The notes beneath the pieces are model-generated. The model saw only the letters and a list, made by a program, of their open reading frames with translations. It searched no databases and was not told the origin of the DNA. From Nitrobacter winogradskyi Nb-255 (GTDB lineage Bacteria > Pseudomonadota > Alphaproteobacteria > Rhizobiales > Xanthobacteraceae), in NCBI RefSeq assembly GCF_000012725.1, contig NC_007406.1, forward strand, positions 2,756,001 to 2,820,000: a stretch of DNA of 64,000 bases, written 5' to 3'. Each line of letters opens with the position of its first letter. Position 1 is the first letter of the stretch. A program made the translations under genes and the position numbers. This document shows, piece after piece, positions 55,378 through 64,000 of the stretch.

Positions 55378-56322
55378 TTAGACGCCGCCCGCGTCAGTAT
55401 GCAGCCATGCGTCGCCGCAAGCTTTCGCCAGCTCGCGCACGCGCAGGATGTAGCTTTGCCGTTCGGTCACGGAGATCACACCGCGCGCGTCGAGCAGGTT
55501 GAAGACGTGGCTCGCCTTGATGCACTGGTCATAGGCCGGCAGCGCCATCAGATGCGCCGCGCGCTGGCCGGGCTGTTTCGGATCGTCCCGCCAGCCGGCG
55601 TCGAGATATGTCTTGCAGGCATTCTCGGCCATCCTGAACTGCTCGAACAGCATCGCGGTGTCGGAATGCTCGAAATTGTGCCGCGAATATTCCTGCTCGG
55701 CCTGCAGGAAGACGTCGCCATAGGTCACTTTCTCCGCGCCCTCACGGCCGTTGAAATTGAGATCGTAGACGCGGTCGACGCCCTGCACGAACATCGCCAG
55801 ACGCTCCAGCCCGTAGGTGAGTTCACCCGCCACCGGCGCGCATTCGACGCCCGCCACCTGCTGGAAATAAGTGAACTGGCTGACTTCCATGCCGTCGCAC
55901 CAGCACTCCCACCCCAAACCCCACGCTCCCAGCGTCGGGCTTTCCCAGTCGTCCTCAACGAAGCGGATGTCGTGCAACGCGCTGTCGACGCCGATTGCGG
56001 CCAGCGATTTCAGATAAAGGTCCTGGATATCAGGCGGCGACGGCTTGAGGATGACCTGAAACTGGTAATAGTGCTGCAGGCGGTTGGGGTTCTCGCCGTA
56101 GCGCCCGTCCTTGGGCCGGCGCGAGGGCTGCACATAGGCCGCGTTCCAATGTTTCGGACCCAATGCGCGAAGCGTGGTCGCGGGATGAAAGGTGCCCGCC
56201 CCGACCTCCATGTCGTAGGGCTGCAGGATGACGCAGCCGTAATCCGCCCAATAGCGTTGCAGGGTCAGGATCAAACCCTGGAACGAGCGTTCCGGGCGCA
56301 TATGCGGAGGCAAGGGGTCCAT
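55378..56322 (-). CDS. glyQ: Glycyl-tRNA synthetase alpha subunit
   Basis: This 314-residue class II synthetase subunit contains the glycine-activating site. It has [45 protein letters not shown] and [22 protein letters not shown] sequence ([21 protein letters not shown]). ATG 56322 is used; the Met seven residues later is possible. It is followed immediately by glyS, forming glyQS, and preceded by a small membrane protein gene. Confidence 0.96.
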   Translation of the reverse strand: MDPLPPHMRPERSFQGLILTLQRYWADYGCVILQPYDMEVGAGTFHPATTLRALGPKHWNAAYVQPSRRPKDGRYGENPNRLQHYYQFQVILKPSPPDIQDLYLKSLAAIGVDSALHDIRFVEDDWESPTLGAWGLGWECWCDGMEVSQFTYFQQVAGVECAPVAGELTYGLERLAMFVQGVDRVYDLNFNGREGAEKVTYGDVFLQAEQEYSRHNFEHSDTAMLFEQFRMAENACKTYLDAGWRDDPKQPGQRAAHLMALPAYDQCIKASHVFNLLDARGVISVTERQSYILRVRELAKACGDAWLHTDAGGV

Positions 56323-56514
56323 TCGTCTTTTTTGGGGATTAGCAGAAACAGGTCGGCGCTTCGCGACCGTATCGGCGCGCGTTCCTCAAATCAAGACGAT
56401 GACGAAACCTTGGCTAACCGAAACCCCCTGGATACGGGAGAACCGCGGCGAAGTCGCGCGGCCATCCTGCGAGCATTGTCGCGGAAGCGGCGACCTGCGG
56501 ACCAGCCGGGCTTA

Positions 56515-56703
56515 TCAGTCAGGCCGGTAGGCGCCGGTGCGGGAATCCCGCCGCAGGGTCGGGATATCGCGGCGCGCCGGCTCGGCGACGCGGGCCATCC
56601 GCGCTTCCTCGAGTTCCTGATTAATCCGCCTGGCGGTGTTGTAGAGCCAGCGGACCGCGACCAGTCCACCCAGAGTAGCTGCGAGTGCAATCAGCGGCGG
56701 CAT
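56515..56703 (-). CDS. Small single-pass membrane protein, unknown function
   Basis: This 62-residue protein begins MPPLIALAATLGGLVAVRWL, one N-terminal membrane helix, then a basic and Glu-rich helix (RRINQELEEARMARVAEPAR) and ends RRDSRTGAYRPD. The RRDSRTGAYRP end is similar to small proteins found before glyQ in related genomes. GGGGATCG precedes ATG 56703. It lies between the S49 peptidase gene and glyQ on the same strand. Function unknown. Confidence 0.7.
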   Translation of the reverse strand: MPPLIALAATLGGLVAVRWLYNTARRINQELEEARMARVAEPARRDIPTLRRDSRTGAYRPD

Positions 56704-56820
56704 CGGTCGATCCCCTTCTTTCGTTACGGACCCCATACAACAATATTCTCGCCTAATCCGATCGTTCCTGCAATCGCCGTTTCGCGGCCAGATAAGCTTG
56801 GGAATGTCCCCGGAGCCGGC

Positions 56821-57723
56821 TCAAAGACCGAATCTGGCCCAGATTGCGCGCGTTTCGAGCGCGGAAATCAGCTCGTCCGGCATCCCCGCCATGCCACCTT
56901 GTAAGGTCAGGGTCCCGGCGCCTGCTTTACGACCCAACAGTCCCGACAACAGACCGGTCGAGGGCGCTATCAGCGGTGTGCTCACCTTATCTCCAAACCG
57001 GGCCCGCAGCGTCGAGCGAAGATCGCCGATCCCGTCCGCAAGACCGAGCGCGACCGAACGCTCGCCGGCCCAGTATTCGCCGGTGAACAAAAGATCGTCC
57101 GCTCCTTTCAGCCGTCCCCCGCGGCTCGCCTTCACCAGTTCGATGAAGGTGGCGTGGATCTCGCGCTGGATCGCTTTCAGCCGCGCCACATCGTCGGGAT
57201 TCTCCGGAAGAAAGGGATCGAGCGTCGCCTTGTGTTCGCCTGCGGTATACAGCCTGCGCTCGACGCCGATTTTCCTGATCAGTTCGGTAAAGCCGAAACC
57301 GCCTCCGACCACGCCGATCGAACCGAGGATCGACGAGGGATCGCAGAAAATCTCGTCGCCCGCGCAGGCGATCATGTAACCGCCCGAAGCGGCGACATCC
57401 TCGACGAACACCAGAACCGGAATCTCTTTCTCCCGCGACAGTTGCCGGATGCGCAGATAGATCTGGCGGGACTGCACCGGCGATCCGCCCGGCGAATTGA
57501 CCACCAGCGCCACCGCCTTGGCGTCAGCAACCGCGAACGCCCGCTCCAGCGTTCGGGCGACGCCCGCCAGCGTCATGCCCGGCCTGAGCGGCGTGACCGC
57601 GCCGATCACCCCGGACAATCGCACCACGGGCACCACGCTGGTCCCGCGCCGCCATCGCCTGGGAATGAGCTTCGTCAGCGCTGTTTTCACCCGGCTCATG
57701 GCGTTTTCCTGGGTTTCGGCCAT
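56821..57723 (-). CDS. S49-family serine peptidase, SppA/SohB-like
   Basis: This protein of about 300 residues is a short S49 peptidase. The catalytic serine is in EDVAASGGYMIACAGDEIF and the general-base lysine in AGEHKATLDPF; NSPGGSPVQSRQIY forms the oxyanion region. Members cleave signal peptides or membrane-protein fragments at or near the inner membrane. I see only a weakly hydrophobic N-terminus, not a clear membrane helix. ATG 57723 is used; GTG 57732 and ATG 57699 are alternatives. It may head a unit with the small membrane protein and glyQS. Confidence 0.87.
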   Translation of the reverse strand: MAETQENAMSRVKTALTKLIPRRWRRGTSVVPVVRLSGVIGAVTPLRPGMTLAGVARTLERAFAVADAKAVALVVNSPGGSPVQSRQIYLRIRQLSREKEIPVLVFVEDVAASGGYMIACAGDEIFCDPSSILGSIGVVGGGFGFTELIRKIGVERRLYTAGEHKATLDPFLPENPDDVARLKAIQREIHATFIELVKASRGGRLKGADDLLFTGEYWAGERSVALGLADGIGDLRSTLRARFGDKVSTPLIAPSTGLLSGLLGRKAGAGTLTLQGGMAGMPDELISALETRAIWARFGL

Positions 57724-57880
57724 TTCATCCACTATTCAATCGCCCGATTAACATGCACACGTATCTATCTACGAGGGACAACCATCGGTAGCCTTCATGC
57801 GACAATTCGTCAGAACCGCGCCGGACAGCGAGCGCGGCCTGCAAGGGACGTGAAGGCTTGCCGGGCTCAGGCACTCGGAC

Positions 57881-58666
57881 TCACTGGAATCCACCCTTGC
57901 CGGCAGGAGCGAAGGCCAGCGCCTCGCCGCCCGCGAGAGATCCCTGAGCCTCCTTATCGGGCTGGCCCATCTCGTCGCTCAGCATCAGGCCCGGACAAAG
58001 CCTGAGCGGCGCCCGGCTCCCTTTGATTGCGCGAACCAGGATGCGGATCGCCGGCCTGCGCGGGTCCGGATGCACGGGCCGGATAGCGATGCCCCCAAAG
58101 CCGCGGCCAAGCGCGCCAAGCACCTCCGCCAGTCCGTCGCTGCGCCAGATCAGGCTGAGCGCGCCTCCGGATTTCAGCATCCGCCGGGCGGCGTGAGTCC
58201 AGATGTCCAGGGTCGAGGGGTCCGCGACATGGGCCGCGCGACGGCTCTGGTCCGGCGATGGCCGGTGCCGTGCCGCATCGTTGAAGGGAGGGTTCATCAG
58301 CACCCCGTCGGCGCTGTCGGGACCAAGACCGGCGGCGGCGAAAGCATCAGCCTCCGCCGCGATATCGAGGACGCAGACCCGCGCAGCGAGGCGATTGAGA
58401 AGCGCGTTGCGGCCCGCCAGACCGGCGAGGGTTTCGTCACGCTCGATCAGCACCAGATCGATGTTATCGATCCGCGTCGCCACCGCGAGCCCGGCGGCGC
58501 CGACGCCCGCGCCGAAATCGACGATGCGATCGCCGGGTCCGCCCGGCGTCGCGGCGGCGAGCAGCATGGCGTCGTGGCCGGCGCGATGACCCGACAGCGG
58601 TTGATACAGCCGCAACCGCCCACCGAGAAACGCATCCTCGCCAATGTCAGATTGCGCGCAGGTCAT
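57881..58666 (-). CDS. Class I SAM-dependent methyltransferase, TrmN6-like
   Basis: This 261-residue protein has DAFLGGRLRLYQPLSGHRAG and DAMLLAAATP, typical of the YfiC/TrmN6 group. The SAM-binding motif is IVDFGAGVGAAGLAVATR and the catalytic NPPF appears as VLMNPPFNDAARH. The group methylates N6 of adenine 37 in tRNA1(Val), or other adenines. The start at 58666 overlaps the end of the DUF2007 gene by 20 bases, implying coupling; later starts are possible. The exact RNA target is inferred. Confidence 0.85.
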   Translation of the reverse strand: MTCAQSDIGEDAFLGGRLRLYQPLSGHRAGHDAMLLAAATPGGPGDRIVDFGAGVGAAGLAVATRIDNIDLVLIERDETLAGLAGRNALLNRLAARVCVLDIAAEADAFAAAGLGPDSADGVLMNPPFNDAARHRPSPDQSRRAAHVADPSTLDIWTHAARRMLKSGGALSLIWRSDGLAEVLGALGRGFGGIAIRPVHPDPRRPAIRILVRAIKGSRAPLRLCPGLMLSDEMGQPDKEAQGSLAGGEALAFAPAGKGGFQ

Positions 58667-58901
58667 CAGCGTCGTCGGGGCGCAATTCATGAGCCAGCCC
58701 GGCTTCGGCGAGAAGCCGCCGCGCCGCGCGATTGTCGCCGTCATTCACCAGAACGCGGCGAGGCAGCACCCCGAGCGACCCTTCGAGCACGCTCATGTTC
58801 TGGTCCAGCACCAGATGAAAAATCCCCGCGCCGTCCAGCAGCGCGCCGACCGCCGACACCAGCACCATGTCGTTGGTTCGAACCAATTCCTGCAACGTCA
58901 T
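58647..58901 (-). CDS. Small DUF2007-family protein
   Basis: This 84-residue protein starts MTLQELVRTNDMVLVSAVGA and contains LDGAGIFHLVLDQNMSVLEG, LGVLPRRVLV and RLLAEAGL. This is the DUF2007 domain, a ferredoxin-like fold thought to transduce signals or regulate; no function is proven. ATG 58901 matches family starts; the frame's longer upstream portion does not. Its end overlaps the methyltransferase gene, and the gene is divergent from the polyprenyl synthase. Confidence 0.86.
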   Translation of the reverse strand: MTLQELVRTNDMVLVSAVGALLDGAGIFHLVLDQNMSVLEGSLGVLPRRVLVNDGDNRAARRLLAEAGLAHELRPDDADDLRAI

Positions 58902-59045
58902 GCTCCCGCGCACCAAGCGTCGCATCCCTGTGGCCCATGTCAACGACTCCCTGTCAACAATTACCTGCGCTTGCCGGGCCAACCAGCACTTTCTATGGTG
59001 CAACGGTTAGAATGAGACGAAATTCGAAAATCGGAGATCCTCAGC

Positions 59046-60056
59046 TTGGCGGTCATCGTCCCCTTCGAAAGCCAGCCGGCAGGCTCCATCGACCAGCTCG
59101 TCGAACTCGTCGCCGCCGACATGGAACGCGTCAACGCCACCATCCTGTCGCGGACCGGATCAGACGTCACGATGATCCCGGAAGTCGCCAACCACCTGAT
59201 CTCGTCCGGCGGCAAGCGGCTGCGCCCGATGCTGACGCTGGCGATGGCCAATCTCGCCGGCTATGCCGGCGAAGGCCATGTCAAGCTCGCGGCCTCGGTG
59301 GAATTCATGCACACCGCGACGCTGCTGCACGACGACGTGGTCGACGAAAGCGAGCTGCGCCGCGGCAGGCTGTCGGCCCGCATGGTGTGGGGCAACGAGG
59401 CCAGCGTTCTCGTCGGCGACTTCCTGCTCGGACAGGCGTTCCGCATGATGGTCGAGGTCGGCTCGCTGCGGGCGCTCGACATCCTGTCTTCGGCAGCGGC
59501 GACCATCGCCGAGGGCGAAGTCATGCAGCTTGCGGCGGCGAAGAACACGGCTACGACCGAGGACGAATACCTCGCGGTCATTCGCGGCAAGACGGCCGAA
59601 CTGTTCGCCGCGGCCTGCGAGGTCGGCCCGGTGCTCGGCGGCCGTCCGAAGGCCGAGCAGACGGCGGCCGCGAGTTTCGGCATGAATCTCGGCATCGCCT
59701 TCCAGCTTGTCGATGACGTGCTCGACTACGGGGGCAAGTCGGCGAAGCTCGGCAAGAACGTCGGCGACGACTTTCGCGAGGGCAAGATCACGCTGCCGGT
59801 GGTGCTGGCGTTTCGGCGCGGCAATGATGTCGAGCGCGAATTCTGGGTGCGGGCGCTCGAGCAAGGCAAGATCGGCGACAACGATCTCAATCACGCCATC
59901 GGGCTGATGACCAAGCATCGCGCGCTGGAGGATACCCTCAACCGCGCCCATCACTACGGCGCGATGGCGGTCGATGCGCTGGCGCTGTTTCCGCCGTCGC
60001 CGATGAAGGGCGCGCTGGAGCAGGTCGTGGCGTTCTGCCTGGCGCGGTCGCACTGA
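59046..60056 (+). CDS. ispB: Polyprenyl diphosphate synthase (octaprenyl/decaprenyl type)
   Basis: This 336-residue enzyme builds the long isoprenoid chain for ubiquinone from farnesyl diphosphate and IPP. The first Asp-rich motif is in TATLLHDDVVDESELRRG, the second in AFQLVDDVLDYGGKSAKLGK; GGKRLRPML and GDFLLGQAF are also conserved. Chain length cannot be read directly; ubiquinone-10 is usual in this group, so decaprenyl is likely. TTG 59046 follows GGAGATCC and gives the family N-terminus. Its product feeds UbiA (29932-30855). Confidence 0.92.
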   Translation: MAVIVPFESQPAGSIDQLVELVAADMERVNATILSRTGSDVTMIPEVANHLISSGGKRLRPMLTLAMANLAGYAGEGHVKLAASVEFMHTATLLHDDVVDESELRRGRLSARMVWGNEASVLVGDFLLGQAFRMMVEVGSLRALDILSSAAATIAEGEVMQLAAAKNTATTEDEYLAVIRGKTAELFAAACEVGPVLGGRPKAEQTAAASFGMNLGIAFQLVDDVLDYGGKSAKLGKNVGDDFREGKITLPVVLAFRRGNDVEREFWVRALEQGKIGDNDLNHAIGLMTKHRALEDTLNRAHHYGAMAVDALALFPPSPMKGALEQVVAFCLARSH

Positions 60057-60110
60057 CGATCCGGCGCGATGATCTCCGCCGGTGTCAGGGAATGACAACC
60101 CTGAAATGCC

Positions 60111-61037
60111 TCACGAACCTCCGCCCAGCGTCCCCACATGAACCCACCATTGCGGGCGATCGAGCCGGATCGTCTGCGCGGCATGATGCGCGGCCGCCTC
60201 GTCGTCGAAGATCGCAAAGCAGGTCGCGCCCGAGCCGGACATCCGTGACAGCCGCGCGCCGGTCGACCGCAACCGCGCGAGCACCTCGCCGATGACAGGC
60301 TGAACGCGGATCGCCGGTGCTTCGAGATCATTGGCGCCGTCCGACAGCATGGCGAGCCAATCGTCCACCGGCGCACCGGCCTCCGGCCACACGATGGCCT
60401 CGATCAGGTCATTGACGCCGACATTCAGTTGGCCTTTGCGAAGGCCGAGCGCGGCGAATACATCCTTTGTGGCGACGGGAACGCGCGGGTTGACCAGCAC
60501 AGCGGGCATCGCCGGCACATCCAGCGGCAGCAGCGATTCGCCGACGCCGGTCATGACGCAGCTTTCCGAGCGGACACAGACCGGCACGTCGGCGCCGGTC
60601 AGTCGCGCGGTCTCGATCAAGCGCGGATCGTCGATCGAAAGACCGTTGGCCCTTGCCAGAAGCCGCAACGCCGCGGCCGCGTCCGCCGATCCGCCGCCGA
60701 TGCCGGCGGCGACCGGCAAATACTTGTCCAGCGCGAAGGCCCCTGCTTTCAGGTCCGGGATCCGCTCGCCAAGCAGCCTTGCCGCCGTCAGAACGAGGTT
60801 ATCGGCTGTCTGACCGCACTCCTGCGCCCGCGGACCAGCGGCGACAAGCGACAGCTCCGCACCCTGCGTCAGGGTGAGACGATCGACGCAATCGGCAAAT
60901 GCCACCACGCTTTCGAGATCGTGAAAGCCATCGGCGCGCCGGCCAACGACCCGCAGGGTCAGATTGACCTTGGCGCGCGCCGTCTCGCTCAGCGCCGGTG
61001 CGGCCGTTTCCAGATCCGTGGCGCCGGTGACGATCAT
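60111..61037 (-). CDS. ispE: 4-diphosphocytidyl-2-C-methyl-D-erythritol kinase
   Basis: This 308-residue GHMP kinase phosphorylates CDP-methylerythritol in the non-mevalonate isoprenoid pathway. ARAKVNLTLRVVGRRADGFH is the substrate-binding start; LPVAAGIGGGSADAAAALRLL is the ATP-binding glycine loop; SRMSGSGATCFAIFDD is the third GHMP motif. ATG 61037 is chosen; the upstream frame is not conserved. It converges on the polyprenyl synthase gene and lies downstream of a TPR protein gene on the same strand. Confidence 0.94.
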   Translation of the reverse strand: MIVTGATDLETAAPALSETARAKVNLTLRVVGRRADGFHDLESVVAFADCVDRLTLTQGAELSLVAAGPRAQECGQTADNLVLTAARLLGERIPDLKAGAFALDKYLPVAAGIGGGSADAAAALRLLARANGLSIDDPRLIETARLTGADVPVCVRSESCVMTGVGESLLPLDVPAMPAVLVNPRVPVATKDVFAALGLRKGQLNVGVNDLIEAIVWPEAGAPVDDWLAMLSDGANDLEAPAIRVQPVIGEVLARLRSTGARLSRMSGSGATCFAIFDDEAAAHHAAQTIRLDRPQWWVHVGTLGGGS

Positions 61038-61154
61038 GACGGATGACAAATCCAAAAACGCGCGCAAAATCAAATGATTTCTGCGATCGCGTTCGGCGCG
61101 CGGCCCAAAAAAATTTCGGCGGAGACATCGTGACACTCTTCTCGACCACGCGTC

Positions 61155-62936
61155 TCAGCCGCCCTTGCCGGCGTCCTTTTTCTTGTCCGCCGAGGCGGCG
61201 GACGGCGTATCGTCCGCCGGCAGGCCGTTCTTGATCTTGGCCTCGATTTTCGGCAGTTCTTCCTGTTCCGGCTTCAGATCGCGCGCATGCGCCCACTGAA
61301 ATTTCGCCTCCAGCGTCCGGCCGACGCGCCAGTAAGCGTCGCCGAGGTGATCGTTCACCGTCGGATCCTCGGGCTTGAGGTTGATGGCCCGCTCCAGCGT
61401 CTTGACCGCCTCCTCATAATTGCCGATGCGATAATAGGCCCAGCCGAGGCTGTCGACGATATAGCCGTCGTCCGGCCGCTGATCGACGGCGCGCTTGATC
61501 ATCTTCATGGCTTCATCGAGATTGAGGCCACGGTCGATCCAGGAGTAGCCGAGGTAGTTCAGCACATGCGGCTGCTCGGGTTGAATCTCGAGCGCCTTCT
61601 TCATGTCGACTTCCGCCTTGGCCCAGTTCTTCGACCGTTCCAGGCAGATCCCGCGGAAATAGTAGTAGACCCAGTTCGGCTTGTCCTTGGCTTCGGCGAT
61701 GACGTCGATGCCTTTACCGTAGGTCTTCGCACAATCGGCGAACTTCTTGCGGCCGCGCTCGACGTTGCCGAGCGCCATGATTGCCTCCAGGTCGTTCGGG
61801 TCCTGCTCCGTCACGCCCTTGAGAATCTTGATCGCCTCGTCGCTGCGATCGACGGCGTCGAGATTGGTGGCGAGTTGAATCTGGGCATTGCGCCGCAGCG
61901 GCGATCCGGCTGGCACACGCTCATAAACGCCGATCGCCATCTCCGGCTTCTTCACCGATTCATAGAGGTCGGCGAGCGACAACAGCGCCATCGGATGATC
62001 AGGCGAGAGATAAAGCGCGAGTTGCAGATAGACCAGCGCCAGATCCTCGCCGCCGCGCCGGGTCAGGGACGCGCCGATGCCGTAAAGAGCTTCGGCGGCG
62101 CCGGTCTGCGGCGAATTGACGAGCTGCGGCAGCTTCTTGCGAGCCTTGAGCTCCTTGATTCCTTCCTGAATCAGAGGATGCCGCGCCAGTTTCTTGTCGA
62201 ACGACTCGTACACGGCGAGCGCCGCCGCGGCGTCCTTGTTGCGCGACAACCACCGCGCATAAGCATCCGACACGCGGAGCGCCGAATCGTCGAGCTTGTA
62301 AGCGCGCTCGAGACGAGCCCCAGCCTCTTCCTTCCGGCCCGCAAGATCGAGCAGCATCCCCGAATGCAGATCCTTGAAGATCGGGTACCATTCGGGACCT
62401 GTCAGCGCATCGATAAGAGCGACGGCCTGCCTGGTGTCGCCGGCGCCATAGTCGGCCCATCCCGACAGCAACGTCGCCACCAGGTCGGTGATCGGTCCGC
62501 GAATGGACAATTTGATGTTTTTCCGGGCGGCCGCGTATTTTTTCTGCTTGAGATTATCAACGCCGACGACGAGCCGCGCGACGCGGTTGGATTTGTCGAT
62601 GGCGAGAATGCGATCGGCCAGCTTCACCGCGGCGGCGATATTGCCTTCGGCCAGCGACGAGATGAACGCGCGATCCAGAAGCTCGTTGTTTTTCGGATCG
62701 GTGCGTAACGCCGAACGATAGAACGTCGCCGCGGACCTGGCGTCGCGCTCGACGCTGGCATGACGCGCGGCGAGATAGCTGCCCGACGTCGTCATGCTGC
62801 GCAGATCCTTGGCGCTGGGAAATGGCGAGGTTTCGGTCGGATGGTCCGGCGTCTGAGCCGCCAGCGGACCAGACGGAACCAACAACGCCGCAGCGGCAAC
62901 AGCCATCGCCAGGCGATTGAAACGAATGGACAACAT
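61155..62936 (-). CDS. Exported tetratricopeptide-repeat protein
   Basis: This 593-residue protein has a signal peptide (MAVAAAALLVPSGPLAAQ) and at least ten TPR-like helical hairpins. Clear C-terminal units are ALEIQPEQPHVLNYLGYSWI, MIKRAVDQRPDDGYIVDSLG and LERAINLKPEDPTVNDHLGD. The last residues are Lys/Asp-rich. It resembles alphaproteobacterial TPR proteins next to ispE whose role is undefined, perhaps scaffolding in the periplasm. ATG 62936 gives the best signal peptide; ATG 62972 is also possible. It lies about 120 bases upstream of ispE, likely in one unit. Confidence 0.88.
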   Translation of the reverse strand: MLSIRFNRLAMAVAAAALLVPSGPLAAQTPDHPTETSPFPSAKDLRSMTTSGSYLAARHASVERDARSAATFYRSALRTDPKNNELLDRAFISSLAEGNIAAAVKLADRILAIDKSNRVARLVVGVDNLKQKKYAAARKNIKLSIRGPITDLVATLLSGWADYGAGDTRQAVALIDALTGPEWYPIFKDLHSGMLLDLAGRKEEAGARLERAYKLDDSALRVSDAYARWLSRNKDAAAALAVYESFDKKLARHPLIQEGIKELKARKKLPQLVNSPQTGAAEALYGIGASLTRRGGEDLALVYLQLALYLSPDHPMALLSLADLYESVKKPEMAIGVYERVPAGSPLRRNAQIQLATNLDAVDRSDEAIKILKGVTEQDPNDLEAIMALGNVERGRKKFADCAKTYGKGIDVIAEAKDKPNWVYYYFRGICLERSKNWAKAEVDMKKALEIQPEQPHVLNYLGYSWIDRGLNLDEAMKMIKRAVDQRPDDGYIVDSLGWAYYRIGNYEEAVKTLERAINLKPEDPTVNDHLGDAYWRVGRTLEAKFQWAHARDLKPEQEELPKIEAKIKNGLPADDTPSAASADKKKDAGKGG

Positions 62937-63074
62937 CGGGATGCGCAGCTCCAGATTTCTTGGCACGAACATCAGGGTTTCTCGGTACGCAACCCGCGCC
63001 GGCACCATTGCATGATCCGCTTCCAGAGTCCTTGACCGCTTCACGGAAACGGTGGAGGATTCCAGTTCTTGATT

Positions 63075-63123
63075 GACGCGTTTCTTCAGGCGAACCGAAT
63101 TCCACTTCGCTCGAAAACGCTAT
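63075..63123. repeat. Dispersed hairpin module B, short form
   Basis: GACGCGTTTCTTCAGGCGAA, CCGAATTCCACTTCGCTCG and AAAACGCT, forward orientation. It lies between the ETF-QO gene and the TPR gene. Confidence 0.82.
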
Positions 63124-63211
63124 AACATTCGCGCCACGTTTCAGCCAGCCGCTTGCATCTTCGAGTGTGGCGTCATCATGGCCGCGTGCATGGCTCGCGG
63201 GGGCGGCAGAT

Positions 63212-64000
63212 TCACATCGCCTCGTAGTTGGGTCCGCCGCCGCCCTCCGGCGGCACCCAGGTGATGTTGCCGTTCGGGTCTTTCACGTCGCAGGTCTTGC
63301 AGTGGACGCAGTTCTGCGCGTTGATCTGATAGCGTAGGTCCGAACCATCCTCGACCCATTCATAGACGCCGGCGGGACAGTAGCGGCTCGACGGCCCGGC
63401 ATAGACGTCATGTTCCGAGGTTTTGTGCAGCACCGTGTCGGTGACCTTCAGATGAACCGGCTGATCCTCCTCATGATTGGTGTTGGAGAGAAACACCGAC
63501 GAAAGTTTGTCGAAAGTCAGCTTGCCGTCCGGCTTCGGATAGGCGATCCGCACATGGGCTCTGGCCGGATCGAGCGTCTGACGATCGGGCTTTGTGTGCG
63601 GCCAGGTTCCCAGCAGCGAGAATCCGAACAGCGTGTTGGTCCACATGTCGAGGCCGCCCAGCGCCACGCCGGCGACGGTGCCGAACTTCGACCATAGCGG
63701 CTTGACGTTGCGGACCTTGAACAGGTCCGTGCCGATCGCGGAACCGCGCCAGGCATTCTCGTATTCGGCGATCTCGTCATTGGCGCGTCCGGCGCCGAGC
63801 GCCGCGGCGACGTGCTCCGCGGCAAGTATTCCGCTGCCCATGGCGTTGTGAACGCCCTTGATGCGCGGAACGTTGACGAATCCCGCCGCGCAGCCGACCA
63901 GCGCGCCGCCCGGAAAGCTCAGGCGCGGCACCGACTGGTAGCCGCCCTCGGTGATGGCCCGCGCGCCATAGGCCAGCCGCTTGCCGCCCTCGAACACCCC
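63212..64000 (-). CDS. Electron transfer flavoprotein-ubiquinone oxidoreductase, C-terminal part
   Basis: The frame runs off the right edge; about 263 C-terminal residues are visible. ALVGCAAGFVNVPRIKGVHNAMGSG belongs to the FAD/quinone-binding region, and the C-terminal domain has the four-cysteine cluster in RYCPAGVYEW and NCVHCKTCDVKDP, which binds a 4Fe-4S centre. ETF-QO moves electrons from ETF (acyl-CoA and amino-acid oxidation) into the ubiquinone pool at the membrane. The start of the gene lies outside the window. The close match leaves little doubt on identity. Confidence 0.93.
   Translation of the reverse strand, partial: GVFEGGKRLAYGARAITEGGYQSVPRLSFPGGALVGCAAGFVNVPRIKGVHNAMGSGILAAEHVAAALGAGRANDEIAEYENAWRGSAIGTDLFKVRNVKPLWSKFGTVAGVALGGLDMWTNTLFGFSLLGTWPHTKPDRQTLDPARAHVRIAYPKPDGKLTFDKLSSVFLSNTNHEEDQPVHLKVTDTVLHKTSEHDVYAGPSSRYCPAGVYEWVEDGSDLRYQINAQNCVHCKTCDVKDPNGNITWVPPEGGGGPNYEAM

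Noticed and set aside
54064..56904. Very long open frame (946 codons) on the plus strand opposite glyS, glyQ and the small membrane protein gene.
   Set aside because: It lies antisense to well-identified genes and its translation is low-complexity Arg/His/Leu-rich sequence, a product of GC-rich codon bias on the opposite strand.
58870..58895. A TTCGAAC-containing stretch resembling a tRNA T-loop.
   Set aside because: It lies inside the DUF2007 coding sequence and no acceptor, D or anticodon stem can be drawn around it.
58070..59716. 548-codon plus-strand frame across the methyltransferase, DUF2007 and polyprenyl synthase genes.
   Set aside because: It crosses three real genes in other frames and strands and has no recognisable domain.

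Overview
The window is a high-GC, densely packed stretch of chromosome from an alphaproteobacterium, most likely a member of the Bradyrhizobiaceae (the Nitrobacter / Rhodopseudomonas / Bradyrhizobium / Afipia group). The evidence is the gene content (HisZ with a long HisG, small families DUF2093, DUF4170, DUF6101, DUF3096 and DUF1236, a CheZ with a C-terminal tail) and a dispersed intergenic hairpin repeat of a type I associate with this family. The genus call is inference. About 61 protein genes are supported. I see no tRNA, rRNA, insertion sequence, prophage, CRISPR array or clear pseudogene.

Layout. 1-5 kb: the edge of a TadE-like pilus gene, an omega-amino acid aminotransferase, a degenerate EAL membrane protein, a HAD hydrolase and a stand-alone CheY. 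5-14 kb: ribF-ileS-lspA, a BamF-like envelope protein, and a pair of M16 peptidases that split the catalytic motifs between them. 14-24 kb: translation and DNA maintenance genes (arfB, mutL, rsmD, rluB with a very long RG-rich extension, tadA, purD, xseA). 23.5-29 kb (minus strand): lipid A/Kdo genes lpxK-waaA-acyltransferase-DUF4170, an inositol-monophosphatase-like enzyme and pmbA. 29-37 kb: ubiA, a proline-rich tandem-repeat exported protein, rsmE, hisZ-hisG, and a translationally coupled glycosyltransferase/ChbG-HpnK deacetylase pair. 37-46 kb: an L,D-transpeptidase, CheZ, a lipoprotein, groES-groEL with a recognisable CIRCE operator and a heat-shock-like promoter, and three envelope proteins of unknown function. 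46-52 kb: a histone-H1-like Lys-rich protein followed by glcF-glcE-glcD, then a cytochrome c2 and a TetR regulator. 52-64 kb: small DUF genes, glyQS, an S49 peptidase, a TrmN6-like methyltransferase, DUF2007, polyprenyl diphosphate synthase, ispE, a TPR protein and the C-terminus of ETF-ubiquinone oxidoreductase.

How the genes connect. Several serve the quinone/isoprenoid route (ispE, polyprenyl diphosphate synthase, ubiA) and respiratory quinone reduction (ETF-QO, GlcDEF). LpxK and WaaA complete Kdo2-lipid A. LspA, the BamF-like protein, the M16 pair, the L,D-transpeptidase and S49 peptidase serve the envelope. CheY and CheZ are a phosphorylation/dephosphorylation pair about 34 kb apart. Glycolate oxidase fits an organism that makes 2-phosphoglycolate (a Calvin-cycle autotroph), which would suit Nitrobacter or Rhodopseudomonas, but no RuBisCO is visible here.

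The most distinctive sequence-level feature is a modular family of intergenic hairpins (at least 14 loci) with short and long forms and companion modules. They often abut or contain stop codons of neighbouring genes. I found no obviously new multi-gene defence or biosynthetic system. The best candidates for a second look are the glycosyltransferase/ChbG pair, the CheZ tail that resembles the FliM CheY-binding peptide, the HisZ plus long-HisG combination, the RluB extension, and the hairpin family.
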